From an uncultured Bacteroidales bacterium (GTDB taxonomy: Bacteria > Bacteroidota > Bacteroidia > Bacteroidales > P3), in NCBI GenBank assembly GCA_900314725.1, contig OMWJ01000015.1, forward strand, positions 1-45,309: DNA of 45,309 nt. Reading direction: 5' to 3'. Both the position numbers and the translations under genes were made by a program. This document shows, in pieces, positions 35,001 to 42,249 of this stretch (positions are counted from its first letter, which is position 1; each line of letters begins with the position of its first letter). The notes under the pieces are model-generated. The model saw only the letters and a list, made by a program, of their open reading frames with translations, was not told the DNA's origin and searched no databases.

Positions 35001-36428
35001 ATGAGAAATAAAAAAATACAGGTGGCAAAATATGTCATTGCAGATTTTCTTGCTGCAATGATAGCATGGATAATATTTTTTATATTTCGTAAGGTTAGTA
35101 TAGAAAATGATTTGTTCTATGATATTAATAAGGTTTTCAGTGATGGAAACTTTTTTAAGGGAGTTCTGTTTATTCCTGTTTTTTGGTTGGTGTTATATTT
35201 TGTACAGGGATTCTATCAAAATATATATCAACGTTCTCGTTTAAAAGATTTGTCGCAGACTTTTGTTATAAGTATTTTAGGAGTGGTGGTAATCTTTTTT
35301 GCATTTTTGTTAGACGACCATATATATACTTATAAGAACTATTATCTGTCTTTTTTTATTCTATTTGTGTTACACTTTGTTCTGACTTATATTCCCCGTT
35401 TTGTTATAACAACAATAACGGTTCATAAAGTTCATAAAGGTGAATTAACCTATCCTACATTATTGGTTGTTTCTGATGAAAGTAAAGCAGTGGAAATATG
35501 TAATGAAATAAACTCTCAGGAGATTTCTTCTGGTGCAGAGTTTGTTGGATATGTAAGCATAGATGGTAAAGAAAAAGAAGAACTGAATAAGCTTAATATC
35601 CACAAAATAGGATTTGAACAAGAGATTAGCAAGATAATAGAACAAAAACATATAGAAAAGGTTATCATTGTACTGAAGAAAGAAGATGAAACAAAGATAT
35701 ATGACATAATATTCTCTATTCAACAGACTCAAGTGGAGGTATTTATGCCGTCCGATAGAAAAGACCTTTTAACAGGTAATATCAAACTAAAAGCAATCTT
35801 TTCTGTTCCGCTTGTACGCATAGCACAGGAACAAATGGAAACATGGGAGTTTGTTATTAAGAGATTGTTTGATATTACAGTTTCTCTGATAGCTATGATT
35901 ATTCTTATACCTATATATATCATAGTTGCTATTATTGTAAAAACAACTTCTAAGGGTCCAATATTCTACAAGCAGGAGCGTATAGGAAAGAATGGAAAAC
36001 CTTTTTATATGTATAAGTTTCGTTCTATGTATGCTGATGCAGAAAAAACAGGACCAATGCTTTCTTCTGGAGATGAAGACCCAAGAATTACTCCTTTTGG
36101 CAGATTTATGCGTAAGGTACGTTTAGATGAAACTCCTCAGTTTGCTCATGTTCTTAAAGGAGAAATGAGTATGGTTGGACCAAGACCAGAAAGACAGTTC
36201 TTTATAGATCAAATAGTAAAGAAAGCACCAGAATATAAACTGCTGCATAAGATAAAACCAGGAATGACTTCTTGGGGACAGGTTAAATTTGGTTATGCAG
36301 AAACAGTAGATGAAATGGTGGAAAGGCTTAAATATGATTTGATTTATTTAGAGAATATGTCAATGATAACCGATATAAAGATTCTTCTATACACTTTTAT
36401 CATCATCTTGCAGGGAAGAGGAAAATAG
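35001..36428 (+). CDS. Exopolysaccharide polyprenyl glycosylphosphotransferase (WcaJ/WbaP type)
   Basis: 475 residues. Four N-terminal membrane helices (about 8-135), a cytosolic Rossmann-like domain (about 145-270), a fifth helix (about 290-312) and the catalytic bacterial sugar transferase domain: GPIFYKQERIGKNGKPF, YKFRSMYADAE, RLDETPQFAHVLKGEMSMVGPRPE and PGMTSWGQV. It moves a sugar phosphate from a nucleotide sugar to undecaprenyl phosphate and so starts a capsule or exopolysaccharide repeat unit. Its 3' end overlaps the convergent ABC ATPase gene by 42 bp. Confidence 0.94.
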   Translation: MRNKKIQVAKYVIADFLAAMIAWIIFFIFRKVSIENDLFYDINKVFSDGNFFKGVLFIPVFWLVLYFVQGFYQNIYQRSRLKDLSQTFVISILGVVVIFFAFLLDDHIYTYKNYYLSFFILFVLHFVLTYIPRFVITTITVHKVHKGELTYPTLLVVSDESKAVEICNEINSQEISSGAEFVGYVSIDGKEKEELNKLNIHKIGFEQEISKIIEQKHIEKVIIVLKKEDETKIYDIIFSIQQTQVEVFMPSDRKDLLTGNIKLKAIFSVPLVRIAQEQMETWEFVIKRLFDITVSLIAMIILIPIYIIVAIIVKTTSKGPIFYKQERIGKNGKPFYMYKFRSMYADAEKTGPMLSSGDEDPRITPFGRFMRKVRLDETPQFAHVLKGEMSMVGPRPERQFFIDQIVKKAPEYKLLHKIKPGMTSWGQVKFGYAETVDEMVERLKYDLIYLENMSMITDIKILLYTFIIILQGRGK

Positions 36429-37190
36429 AATGAAGTCTTTCTTGGATTTTTCTTCTTTTATTATCTGAGCTTCAACACCGAACAAAGAAAGAATGTTTTG
36501 TTTAGTCAGTATTTCTTTTTTTGGACCTAACATAATGGTTTTCCCATTGTCTATGGCAAGTACTTTTTGAGCATATTGTAGGCAAATGTTTAAATCGTGA
36601 ATAATAAGAAATATGGTTTTACCAAGTTTCTGATTCATTTCTTTTAGTAAATCCATGATTTCAAACTGATGTTTTATATCTAAGTTTGATATAGGTTCAT
36701 CAAAAAGCATAAGATCTGTATTTTGGCACAGGGCTCTTGCAATTAAAACCCTTTGTTGCTCACCCCCAGAAAGCAGATGAAAACTTTTATCTTTAAGGTG
36801 TAATGTGTTAGTATCTTTTAATGCTTTTTCGGTTAAAAAGAGGTCTTCTTCACTATCTTTTTGCCATATTTTCTGATAAGCCATTCTTCCCATTAGAACT
36901 ACATCCCAAACCTTGAAATCAAAATCATTATAAGAATTTTGAAAGACAACAGACATCTGTTTTGCAATCTCTTCTCTGCTAAGAGTTGAGATATTTTTTT
37001 CATTGATGAATATGTTTCCATTTGTTGGTGTTATTAACTTTGCAAGTGTTTTTAAAAGCGTGGTCTTCCCACTTCCATTCTTACCTATAACACAAAGAAA
37101 ATCCCCTTTTTCTATTTGGAAACTAATGTCGTGTAGTATTTTTTTATCTTTTTTTTCTACGCTTATATGTTCAGCTTTAAGTATTTGCAT
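36387..37190 (-). CDS. Metallophore/cobalamin ABC importer ATPase
   Basis: 267 residues. Walker A GKNGSGKT (36-43), Q-loop MSVVFQNSYNDFDF, signature LLSGGEQQRVLIARAL and Walker B LMLFDEP followed by switch His in IIHDLN. It matches the FecE/BtuD group that powers iron-siderophore, haem or vitamin B12 uptake. It starts 3 bp after the permease gene, so the two form one operon. The last 14 codons lie over the end of the convergent glycosylphosphotransferase gene. Confidence 0.92.
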   Translation of the reverse strand: MQILKAEHISVEKKDKKILHDISFQIEKGDFLCVIGKNGSGKTTLLKTLAKLITPTNGNIFINEKNISTLSREEIAKQMSVVFQNSYNDFDFKVWDVVLMGRMAYQKIWQKDSEEDLFLTEKALKDTNTLHLKDKSFHLLSGGEQQRVLIARALCQNTDLMLFDEPISNLDIKHQFEIMDLLKEMNQKLGKTIFLIIHDLNICLQYAQKVLAIDNGKTIMLGPKKEILTKQNILSLFGVEAQIIKEEKSKKDFILFSSSLQDDDKSV

Positions 37191-37193
37191 TGT

Positions 37194-38153
37194 TTAGAAA
37201 TGAAGTTTTTGTTTTGCATTATATAATAGATATATAAAAAATGGAGCCCCAACAATAGATGTTATTGTTCCTATAGGTAGTTCATTTGGAGAGGCAAGCG
37301 TGCGTGCAAGAATATCAGCTAACAACATAAATATTATTCCACCAAAAACAGAGTAGGGTAGGATTTTTCTATTATCCCCTCCAACAATCAACCTGATAAT
37401 ATGAGGAACAATCAACCCAACAAATCCTATTACTCCACAATAACTTACAACAGCAGAAGTCATTAATGTTGATACAATTAGAATACTTTTTTTTGTTTTT
37501 TCTACATCAATACCTATACTTTGAGCAGATATATCTCCTAACAATAAAGCATTCATTCTTTTAGCAAGCATTCTTAACATAATGTAGCCCAAAACCGTGA
37601 AGAATGCAACAATAATAACATCTGAATATTTAATTCCAGACAAAGACCCCATAGTCCAAAAATATATTTTGTGCATATCTTCCCTATCAATAAACATTAT
37701 CAGAGATATGATGGCAGAAAAAAGGAAGTTGAAACTTATTCCAGCAAGAATTAATGTTGTGGTATGCATGCGGTTGCCTACACGTGAAAGTTTCATAATA
37801 AGAGCTACGGTTAATAAAGCAAAAACAAAAGCAATTAAAGGAACTCCTATTATTAAAGTGTCTAAACCTAAAACAATAGCAAACGAAGCACCTAATGAAG
37901 CACCAGAACTCACTCCAAGTATATAAGGGTCAGATAAAGGATTTTTAAAAACTGCCTGATACGCTCCACCACACACAGCCAGCGTTGCACCAGCTACTAT
38001 ACACATAAGAACTCTTGGCAGGCGTATGTTGTACAGTATATATTTGTCAGCAGAAGTTAATTCACTAATATCAACACTTCCAAAAATACATGCAAAAAAA
38101 CATAGAACAAGAATAATTCCTGTTAAAATTATAAAGAAATAAGTTTTTTTCAC
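37194..38153 (-). CDS. FecCD-family ABC importer permease
   Basis: 319 residues with about nine to ten membrane helices. Family signatures are RLPRVLMCIVAGATLAVCGG, NPLSDPYILGVSSGASLGA, GVIGFVGLIVPHIIRL and the late LADILARTLASPNELPIG. It forms the membrane channel for siderophore, haem or B12 import with the neighbouring ATPase. No substrate-binding protein is encoded beside it: the 690 bp upstream hold no gene, so the binding protein must be elsewhere and the substrate is unknown. Confidence 0.93.
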   Translation of the reverse strand: MKKTYFFIILTGIILVLCFFACIFGSVDISELTSADKYILYNIRLPRVLMCIVAGATLAVCGGAYQAVFKNPLSDPYILGVSSGASLGASFAIVLGLDTLIIGVPLIAFVFALLTVALIMKLSRVGNRMHTTTLILAGISFNFLFSAIISLIMFIDREDMHKIYFWTMGSLSGIKYSDVIIVAFFTVLGYIMLRMLAKRMNALLLGDISAQSIGIDVEKTKKSILIVSTLMTSAVVSYCGVIGFVGLIVPHIIRLIVGGDNRKILPYSVFGGIIFMLLADILARTLASPNELPIGTITSIVGAPFFIYLLYNAKQKLHF

Positions 38154-38576
38154 GTTTATTTTTTTTGTTTGTTATTTTTTTGCAAAAGTACAATTTTTTA
38201 CTTTAAATATGGGGGCAAAGACGAAAAGCAAAATAATGTAAAATATATTTTTGCCGATTTCTGCCTGTTTTTCAATATTTTATGAGGGTTTTGATTGATT
38301 TTTGCGGAGAGAACGAAATGCAAAAAAGTTTAATTTAGTTTAATTTTGCTTTAATTTTTTGCCGATAAAGTTTATGCGGAGTTTAACAATGGTTTAAAAG
38401 GTCTTTAATAGTCGTTTAATAATAGTAGTAAAAAGAGTCGTAAAGCCAATAATAATGCGGTTTTATGGCTCTTTTTGTTTGTTGTCGGTGGCTGGGAATA
38501 GGGAGCCTCTATTTGTCGTCTTATTTTAACGTTGTAATGGTTGGTGGAGCAGGGTAAGAGAAAATAAAATTTTGAG

Positions 38577-38609
38577 GTTGCTGGTGCGTTGCTGGTGCGT
38601 TGCTGGTGC
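38577..38609. repeat. Three perfect tandem copies of an 11-bp unit
   Basis: GTTGCTGGTGC occurs three times head to tail (38577, 38588, 38599) with no mismatch. It lies in non-coding DNA and is suited to copy-number change by slippage. Confidence 0.9.
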
Positions 38610-38738
38610 AAAACGCAGTAAATTATGTTGAAGTTGAAGGGGTATTTTTGTCATAAAATAGGGTATAAAAGGGCGGTTTTTGAGGAGTTGAGGGGGTACT
38701 TTTGCAAGGCGTTTTTGGAGTTTTAGGACTTGTAAGTA

Positions 38739-38768
38739 TTTGAAAAATAAAATATTGTTGTATTTTTG
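38739..38768 (+). promoter_or_regulatory. Promoter of the tRNA-like gene
   Basis: TTTG (38739-38742), 18 bp, then TATTTTTG (38761-38768). Transcription would begin near 38775, about 70 nt before the tRNA-like sequence. Confidence 0.6.
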
Positions 38769-38846
38769 CATTGTTAAACATTTCTAAAAAAATGTGTAAG
38801 CACAGAAAAGCGTAGTTTTTTTAACATTTTTAAGGTTATTGTTAAA

Positions 38847-38920
38847 TGCCGAATAGCATAGTGGTCAAGTGCGGTTGAGTTCAAATGCGACAGACGTAGG
38901 TTCAAATCCTACTTCGGCAC
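38847..38920 (+). tRNA. tRNA-like gene with defective anticodon stem (isotype not assignable)
   Basis: 74 nt. The acceptor stem TGCCGAA/TTCGGCA is a perfect 7 bp. The D arm is GCAT-loop AGTGGTCAA-GTGC. The T arm is GTAGG-TTCAAAT-CCTAC, perfect. The anticodon arm is poor: GTTG/CGAC pairs (one T-G), then an A-G mismatch and an 8-nt loop GTTCAAAT. With U33 this could read anticodon CAA or UCA, but CAA (Leu) would need a long variable arm, which is absent. CCA is not encoded; position 73 is C. It may be a degenerate host tRNA, a phage tRNA or a decoy. It has its own promoter and a terminator downstream. Confidence 0.55.
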
Positions 38921-38993
38921 AAAGTGGAATTAAAAAGGATTGAATTGACTTGAAAAACATTGTTGTGATAACAACGTGTCAATAAAAGGAGGT

Positions 38994-39021
38994 GGCGGTC
39001 GGGCAACTGACCGTCATTTTT
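38994..39021 (+). terminator. Terminator downstream of the tRNA-like gene
   Basis: GGCGGTC (38994-39000) pairs with GACCGTC (39009-39015) with one G-T pair around GGGCAACT, then ATTTTT. A small hairpin GTTGT-GATA-ACAAC (38962-38975) precedes it. Confidence 0.8.
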
Positions 39022-39045
39022 ATTTGATACAAACTGGAAAAATAT

Positions 39046-39174
39046 ATGATAAAAATTATTCGTTGGTATAGGGATTTACAAAAGGATTTGCAAAGGATTG
39101 ATAGAAAGATAAAATGGTGGACAGAGTGGCGAGATTCGGTATTACGAGAACTTAAAAAAGGTAATAATAAATGA
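39046..39174 (+). CDS. Small basic Trp-rich protein, unknown
   Basis: 42 residues from ATG at 39046 to TGA at 39172-39174. It is strongly basic and tryptophan-rich (IIRWYRDL, KIKWWTEWRDS), with an amphipathic helical pattern, and it ends in an ATGA-type overlap with the next small frame. No family known. It lies just after a terminator and before the minus-strand prophage genes, so it may be a terminal gene of the phage or pure chance; the coupling with the next frame supports translation. Confidence 0.4.
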   Translation: MIKIIRWYRDLQKDLQRIDRKIKWWTEWRDSVLRELKKGNNK

Positions 39175-39320
39175 ATGGAACTATAGATAAAATAAGAATA
39201 AAGAACGCCCCCATAACCATAGTAGAGATGCCTATGTGGTATTGTGACAAGAAATTCGGCACTATTAAATATGTTAAAATATTCGGAATAGTAGTATTAA
39301 AAAAAGCTAAAATAGATTAA
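39171..39320 (+). CDS. Small protein coupled to the preceding frame, unknown
   Basis: 49 residues from the ATG at 39171, overlapping the previous stop (ATGA). It has a short hydrophobic beta-like region (YVKIFGIVVLKKAKID) at the end and one Cys (MWYCDKKFG). Its TAA shares the palindromic TTAA with the stop of the convergent gene at 39317. Family unknown. Confidence 0.4.
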   Translation: MNGTIDKIRIKNAPITIVEMPMWYCDKKFGTIKYVKIFGIVVLKKAKID

Positions 39321-39730
39321 AAAATATTTCTCCTATTTGATGAGCCCACGCTTACGTGTTGATATAATGGAGTATTATTTGCATTGTATTCTGCGACAGG
39401 TAAAGCCAGTGGCACAGTGAAAGTGATTTTATTTGTAGCAATAGCTTTATCTGTATCAGATTTGCGAGTACCTATTTTGAAACTTCCTACAAATATTCCA
39501 GCACCGCCTTCTTTTTCATTTTCATCAATAGTAGAAACTTCAACCTCAAAATTTACATCTGTGACTTGAATATTTTTATCGTTGATTTTTACGTAAGTAT
39601 TATCATCCTTATTTGTATATAAATTTACAGGATTGATATATGCATCTTTTACTAAAGCCTCATTTTGAGCTTCCTTGACACCCTCTATAATTTGGAGAAG
39701 TGTTTGTTTTGTAAATTCTTTTAATTCCAT
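39317..39730 (-). CDS. Unknown protein of the repressor operon (trypsin-co-occurring-domain-like)
   Basis: 137 residues. An N-terminal amphipathic helix (MELKEFTKQTLLQIIEGVKE) is followed by a mainly beta part with VTDVNFEVEVSTIDE, GGAGIFVGSFKIG and ITFTVPLALPV. The overall look resembles the small Trypco2-like domains that accompany effector or protease systems, but this is recognition by eye and weak. It follows the 290-residue gene by 11 bp, and both are downstream of the repressor on the same strand, so expression in the lysogen is expected. Function unknown. Confidence 0.7.
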   Translation of the reverse strand: MELKEFTKQTLLQIIEGVKEAQNEALVKDAYINPVNLYTNKDDNTYVKINDKNIQVTDVNFEVEVSTIDENEKEGGAGIFVGSFKIGTRKSDTDKAIATNKITFTVPLALPVAEYNANNTPLYQHVSVGSSNRRNIF

Positions 39731-39741
39731 ATAAATTAGTA

Positions 39742-40614
39742 TTAGAAATTGATTTCTTGTTGTTTTCCTGCTTTATTAAAGTCTATAAACTTACGTATTT
39801 TGTATGACTTATTTTCGTAATCTTTCTTTATTTCATTATAGACTTGATGTATCTCTAATTCAACAATTAGAGAGTCTCCTTTTGAGAAATCTTCTCCTTC
39901 GTCTATACGTTGTTGTATTGTTGTATTATTGATTTTAATGGTTATTTTTTCGTCCTTATAGTAAAATCTCCAGTTATAAGAGCTATCAAAAGAGACGGAA
40001 ATTATATTCAAAATGGCTCTATAGTCAATAACAGATCTTTGTGTGATTTCTTCTTCAATAGTTTCAATTGGAGCAGTTGCCAGATCTTCAAATTCTTGTC
40101 TTTCAATTTTGACTAATTCTTTATTGGAGTTTGATAACGATAAATCAGTTATGGATTTGTCATTATTAATGGCATTGATAGTACTACTAATTGCCTGTCG
40201 TGTGTTTGCTTTGTTGTATATATTAACAGTGTTTGCATTGATAATAGTATTATTACCTGATTGGTTTAGTTGTTGAATATCTTCATTTTTTACTTTTTTG
40301 CCTTTGAGTTTCTTAAAAAGTTTATAACAACCAGTGGCAACGACAACAAGGTTTGCTACATATTGGAGATTTTCTTTGTCAAAGATATTAGGGATAAATT
40401 GTGCATAAACAAGTAAATCTATTACAAAAGAACCTTTTTCAAGAGCCTTGATTTGCAAGTCAATTTTGTAGTTCTCTTCACCCAATTCTTTATTTGTAAT
40501 ATCAATAATCCTTTGATAGTTTGTTAGAGTATTGATAATAGTATTTACACTCACTTGGTGGCTATCACCTCCAAATTTAATTTGTAAAGGTTCTGTGATA
40601 GTACGACTTTCCAT
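39742..40614 (-). CDS. Unknown lysogen-expressed protein with helical N-terminus and hydrophobic segment
   Basis: 290 residues. Residues 1-70 include LQIKFGGDSHQVSVNTIINT and IDLQIKALEKGSFVIDL, the latter being a motif I associate with unannotated proteins on mobile elements. A hydrophobic stretch (about 83-100, YVANLVVVATGCYKLF) followed by KKLKGKK could anchor it to the membrane. An Asn-rich linker (NNTIINANTVNIYNKAN, 121-137) leads to a beta-rich C-terminal domain (about 190-280) with SYNWRFYYKDEKITIKIN. It lies 45 bp after the repressor gene. A role in superinfection exclusion or defence is inferred only from position. Confidence 0.75.
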   Translation of the reverse strand: MESRTITEPLQIKFGGDSHQVSVNTIINTLTNYQRIIDITNKELGEENYKIDLQIKALEKGSFVIDLLVYAQFIPNIFDKENLQYVANLVVVATGCYKLFKKLKGKKVKNEDIQQLNQSGNNTIINANTVNIYNKANTRQAISSTINAINNDKSITDLSLSNSNKELVKIERQEFEDLATAPIETIEEEITQRSVIDYRAILNIISVSFDSSYNWRFYYKDEKITIKINNTTIQQRIDEGEDFSKGDSLIVELEIHQVYNEIKKDYENKSYKIRKFIDFNKAGKQQEINF

Positions 40615-40659
40615 AACTTTTAATTACCTTTTATTCATTGGTTAAATGATGTTTGAATA

Positions 40660-41316
40660 CTATTCTAAACGGATAACGCCGACAACGATGGAGAGGGAAC
40701 GAATATCTGATTTAGGAATGGAGAAAGGAGGATAGTTTTCTTTGTTGTCAGATACACAGATAAGGTTTTCTTTATTATTTTTATCTTCAAAAAGGCGTTT
40801 TACCAGCGAGCCTTGAGAAGAATCTATAACATATACTTTACCCCATTGAATAAAGAGTATTTCCTCAATTTTTTTACAGGCAAGAATATCACCGTTAGAA
40901 TACTTAGGATACATACTTGAACCATTAACCCGAATAAGAAATTCAGCACCTTTGCTTTCAAAATCAGGTATGCGATATTGTTCACAATCCTCAAAACGTA
41001 CGCCTTGAAAATCTCCAGCAGGCACTCCAGCAATAGCATCAATAGGTATTAATGGCAATGTCTTATATGTTATCTGCTCCTTTGTGGATTGGTTATCAGT
41101 AGGTTTATCTGTCTTTAACATCTCACCTTTGCCAGTTAGAAGCCATTCTAAATTAATATTAGGGAAATTCTCTAAAATAATATTTATTTTATCAATTCCA
41201 ACACTTTTTGAAATACTATTTACGTACCCATTGGCAACATTTAGAGTTTTTTCAAACTCAGAAATAGTAATATTTGCATTTTTGCAAAAAAATTTTATTC
41301 TATCTTTTACAGTCAT
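40660..41316 (-). CDS. Phage repressor with helix-turn-helix and S24 self-cleaving domain
   Basis: 218 residues. The N-terminal helix-turn-helix (about 1-60) reads KDRIKFFCKNANITISEFEK and includes LEWLLTGKGEML, a typical end of CI/LexA-like repressor domains in Bacteroidota. The S24 domain has the Ala-Gly cleavage site (IAG, A96-G97), catalytic S134 in NGSSMYPKYSNGD and K173 in SLVKRLFE. It should bind the operators at 41350-41397, keep early genes off and cleave itself upon activated RecA. It is divergent from the early genes, as in Mu. Confidence 0.92.
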   Translation of the reverse strand: MTVKDRIKFFCKNANITISEFEKTLNVANGYVNSISKSVGIDKINIILENFPNINLEWLLTGKGEMLKTDKPTDNQSTKEQITYKTLPLIPIDAIAGVPAGDFQGVRFEDCEQYRIPDFESKGAEFLIRVNGSSMYPKYSNGDILACKKIEEILFIQWGKVYVIDSSQGSLVKRLFEDKNNKENLICVSDNKENYPPFSIPKSDIRSLSIVVGVIRLE

Positions 41317-41349
41317 TTTCAGTATTTTATAAAAATAATATAAAATATT

Positions 41350-41403
41350 TAGAGAATTTCCTTAAAAATATTTGCATTATATTAGAGAAATACTCTATCT
41401 TTG
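41350..41403 (+). promoter_or_regulatory. Prophage early promoter with repressor operators
   Basis: TTTG (41371-41374), 21 bp, then TATCTTTG (41396-41403). The palindrome TAGAG-AAATA-CTCTA (41383-41397) covers the spacer and the first bases of the -7 box, so a bound repressor would block the polymerase. A related, weaker site (TAGAGAATTTCCTTA, 41350-41364) lies exactly 33 bp upstream, about three helical turns. TTTGCATTRTA also occurs twice, at 41371 and 41401-41410 (29-30 bp apart). Confidence 0.65.
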
Positions 41404-41413
41404 CATTGTAAAT

Positions 41414-41425
41414 TTTCAATTGAAA
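41414..41425. promoter_or_regulatory. 12-bp palindrome in the early leader
   Basis: TTTCAATTGAAA is a perfect palindrome just downstream of the expected transcription start. It may be a site for a second, Ner-like regulator; this is inference. Confidence 0.35.
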
Positions 41426-41495
41426 CCACGCTACAAAATTAAGAAAAAAAAATAAGATAACAAAATAAATAAATAACCTTTAAAAACAGAGAATA

Positions 41496-41693
41496 ATGAA
41501 AGAATTATTAAAAAGAAACAAGACACATCAAGTGAAGTTTAACGACGTAACTGGATTTTGCAAGTTAAGGAATCTTGTAACGAGGAAAGAGATAGAGTTT
41601 GCAGGAGTAAGTCAGTTAGTATGCTATTGCAAAGAGAAGGACATTGATGTAGCAATAGAGGATTGCATAGTAAGCAATGTAAAGAATTATTAA
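41496..41693 (+). CDS. Early prophage small protein, unknown
   Basis: 65 residues. Basic N-terminus (MKELLKRNKTHQVKF) and three scattered cysteines (GFCKLRN, VCYCKEKD) with a further DCIV near the end. First gene after the early promoter, with a leader of about 85 nt. No family recognised; no clear DNA-binding fold. Its position is that of the Mu ner gene, but there is no sequence reason to call it Ner. Confidence 0.6.
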   Translation: MKELLKRNKTHQVKFNDVTGFCKLRNLVTRKEIEFAGVSQLVCYCKEKDIDVAIEDCIVSNVKNY

Positions 41694-41723
41694 GGAAAAT
41701 TTCCTAACACTATGTGTAGCAGT

Positions 41724-41795
41724 TGCAGGTTTGCCGTGAGAAAAGATAAACGCAAAACAAGTCTTAAACGGGAGGTTCAAGTTCTCCGACTGCAC
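41724..41795 (+). ncRNA. tRNA-like T-arm and acceptor element 2
   Basis: GGAGG-TTCAAGT-TCTCC (41771-41787) is a five-pair T arm with the invariant TTCAA loop, directly followed by GACTGCA (41788-41794) and C. TGCAGGT (41724-41730) pairs with GACTGCA at positions 1-5 and 7 (T-G), with one G-A mismatch, giving an element of 72 nt, the size of a tRNA. D and anticodon arms are not convincing. A different pairing, GCAGTTG (41719-41725) with CGACTGC, is also possible. No coding frame is obvious here. Confidence 0.4.
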
Positions 41796-41812
41796 GAAAA
41801 AATAGTATAGAT

Positions 41813-42028
41813 ATGAAAATAATATTGAATTTAACATTAAGTAGTAGTAAAAAAGATGACAGCCTTGATAATGTTGTAAACATTATCAAAGAAGCGTTAT
41901 TGGAAGTATTAAATTCAACGAATAATGCTACAATTCAATTACATTCTCTAATAGAGAAAGTTGAGATAAATACTCTTCCTTGTTGTGAATATGGTCAGCG
42001 ATGTAGATGTCTCGGAAGTAGATGTTAG
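41813..42028 (+). CDS. Small protein with cysteine-rich tail, unknown
   Basis: 71 residues. A beta-strand start (MKIILNLTLSSS), a helix (DNVVNIIKEALLEVLNS), then a tail with five Cys in the last 15 residues (CCEYGQRCRCLGSRC). The tail overlaps by 101 bp the end of the minus-strand gene at 41928-42221, so at most one of the two may be real in that stretch. It is in the direction of the early operon. Confidence 0.45.
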   Translation: MKIILNLTLSSSKKDDSLDNVVNIIKEALLEVLNSTNNATIQLHSLIEKVEINTLPCCEYGQRCRCLGSRC

Positions 42029-42221
42029 GAAAATTCAAAATGGTTTTGCAATTGGAAATAGCTCGTTTTACAATGTATTTTATAGATGGGGTGTATTGAA
42101 CACCATTTTTGATATATTTAGTATCAAGAGCATCTTCCACGCAAGCCTCAAATAAGGCATTTGAAATAAATTGATTGTTTGTTGAACGACTTAGAAAGTC
42201 AAAAACTTCAGATTTAGTCAT
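41928..42221 (-). CDS. Antisense small protein within the early region, unknown
   Basis: 97 residues of natural-looking composition: KSEVFDFLSRSTNNQFI, a helical middle (SIKYIVKRAISNC) and YFRDIYIADHIHNKEEYL. A TAACTTTG element on the minus strand (42257-42250) lies about 30 bp before its ATG, which supports transcription, although no good -33 box is present. It would oppose the early operon. No family recognised. Confidence 0.5.
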   Translation of the reverse strand: MTKSEVFDFLSRSTNNQFISNALFEACVEDALDTKYIKNGVQYTPSIKYIVKRAISNCKTILNFPNIYFRDIYIADHIHNKEEYLSQLSLLENVIEL

Positions 42222-42249
42222 ATTGCTTAATTATTAAAGATTACAAGTG

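Larger units (their letters stand above)
38154..38846. other. Gene-poor region between the importer operon and the tRNA-like gene
   Basis: No convincing gene in about 690 bp. It contains a minus-strand -7 element TACTTTTG (38190-38183) for the permease, poly-T/TTTAATTT-rich DNA (38320-38360), a bulged stem AGCCA/TGGCT followed by T's near 38452-38475, an 11-bp tandem repeat (38577-38609), G-rich patches such as GAGTTGAGGGGG near 38682, and the tRNA-type promoter at 38739-38768. The two minus-strand open frames here are low-complexity and are not called. The left end of the prophage may lie within or just after this region. Confidence 0.5.

Noticed and set aside
36387-38153. Assignment of the importer to haem, B12 or a named siderophore
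   Set aside because: No binding protein, outer-membrane receptor or riboswitch is visible nearby; sequence motifs are common to the whole family.
38405-38771. Two minus-strand open frames of 68 and 81 codons
   Set aside because: Low-complexity composition, mutual overlap, a tandem repeat running through them and no promoter or family features.
38847-38920. Suppressor tRNA reading UGA (anticodon UCA) as a sign of code change
   Set aside because: The anticodon loop has eight bases and an unstable stem, so the anticodon cannot be fixed; TGA serves as a true stop at 5764, 6861 and 39172.
41496-41693. Call as the Mu ner gene
   Set aside because: Right position and size, but no recognisable helix-turn-helix; position alone is not enough.
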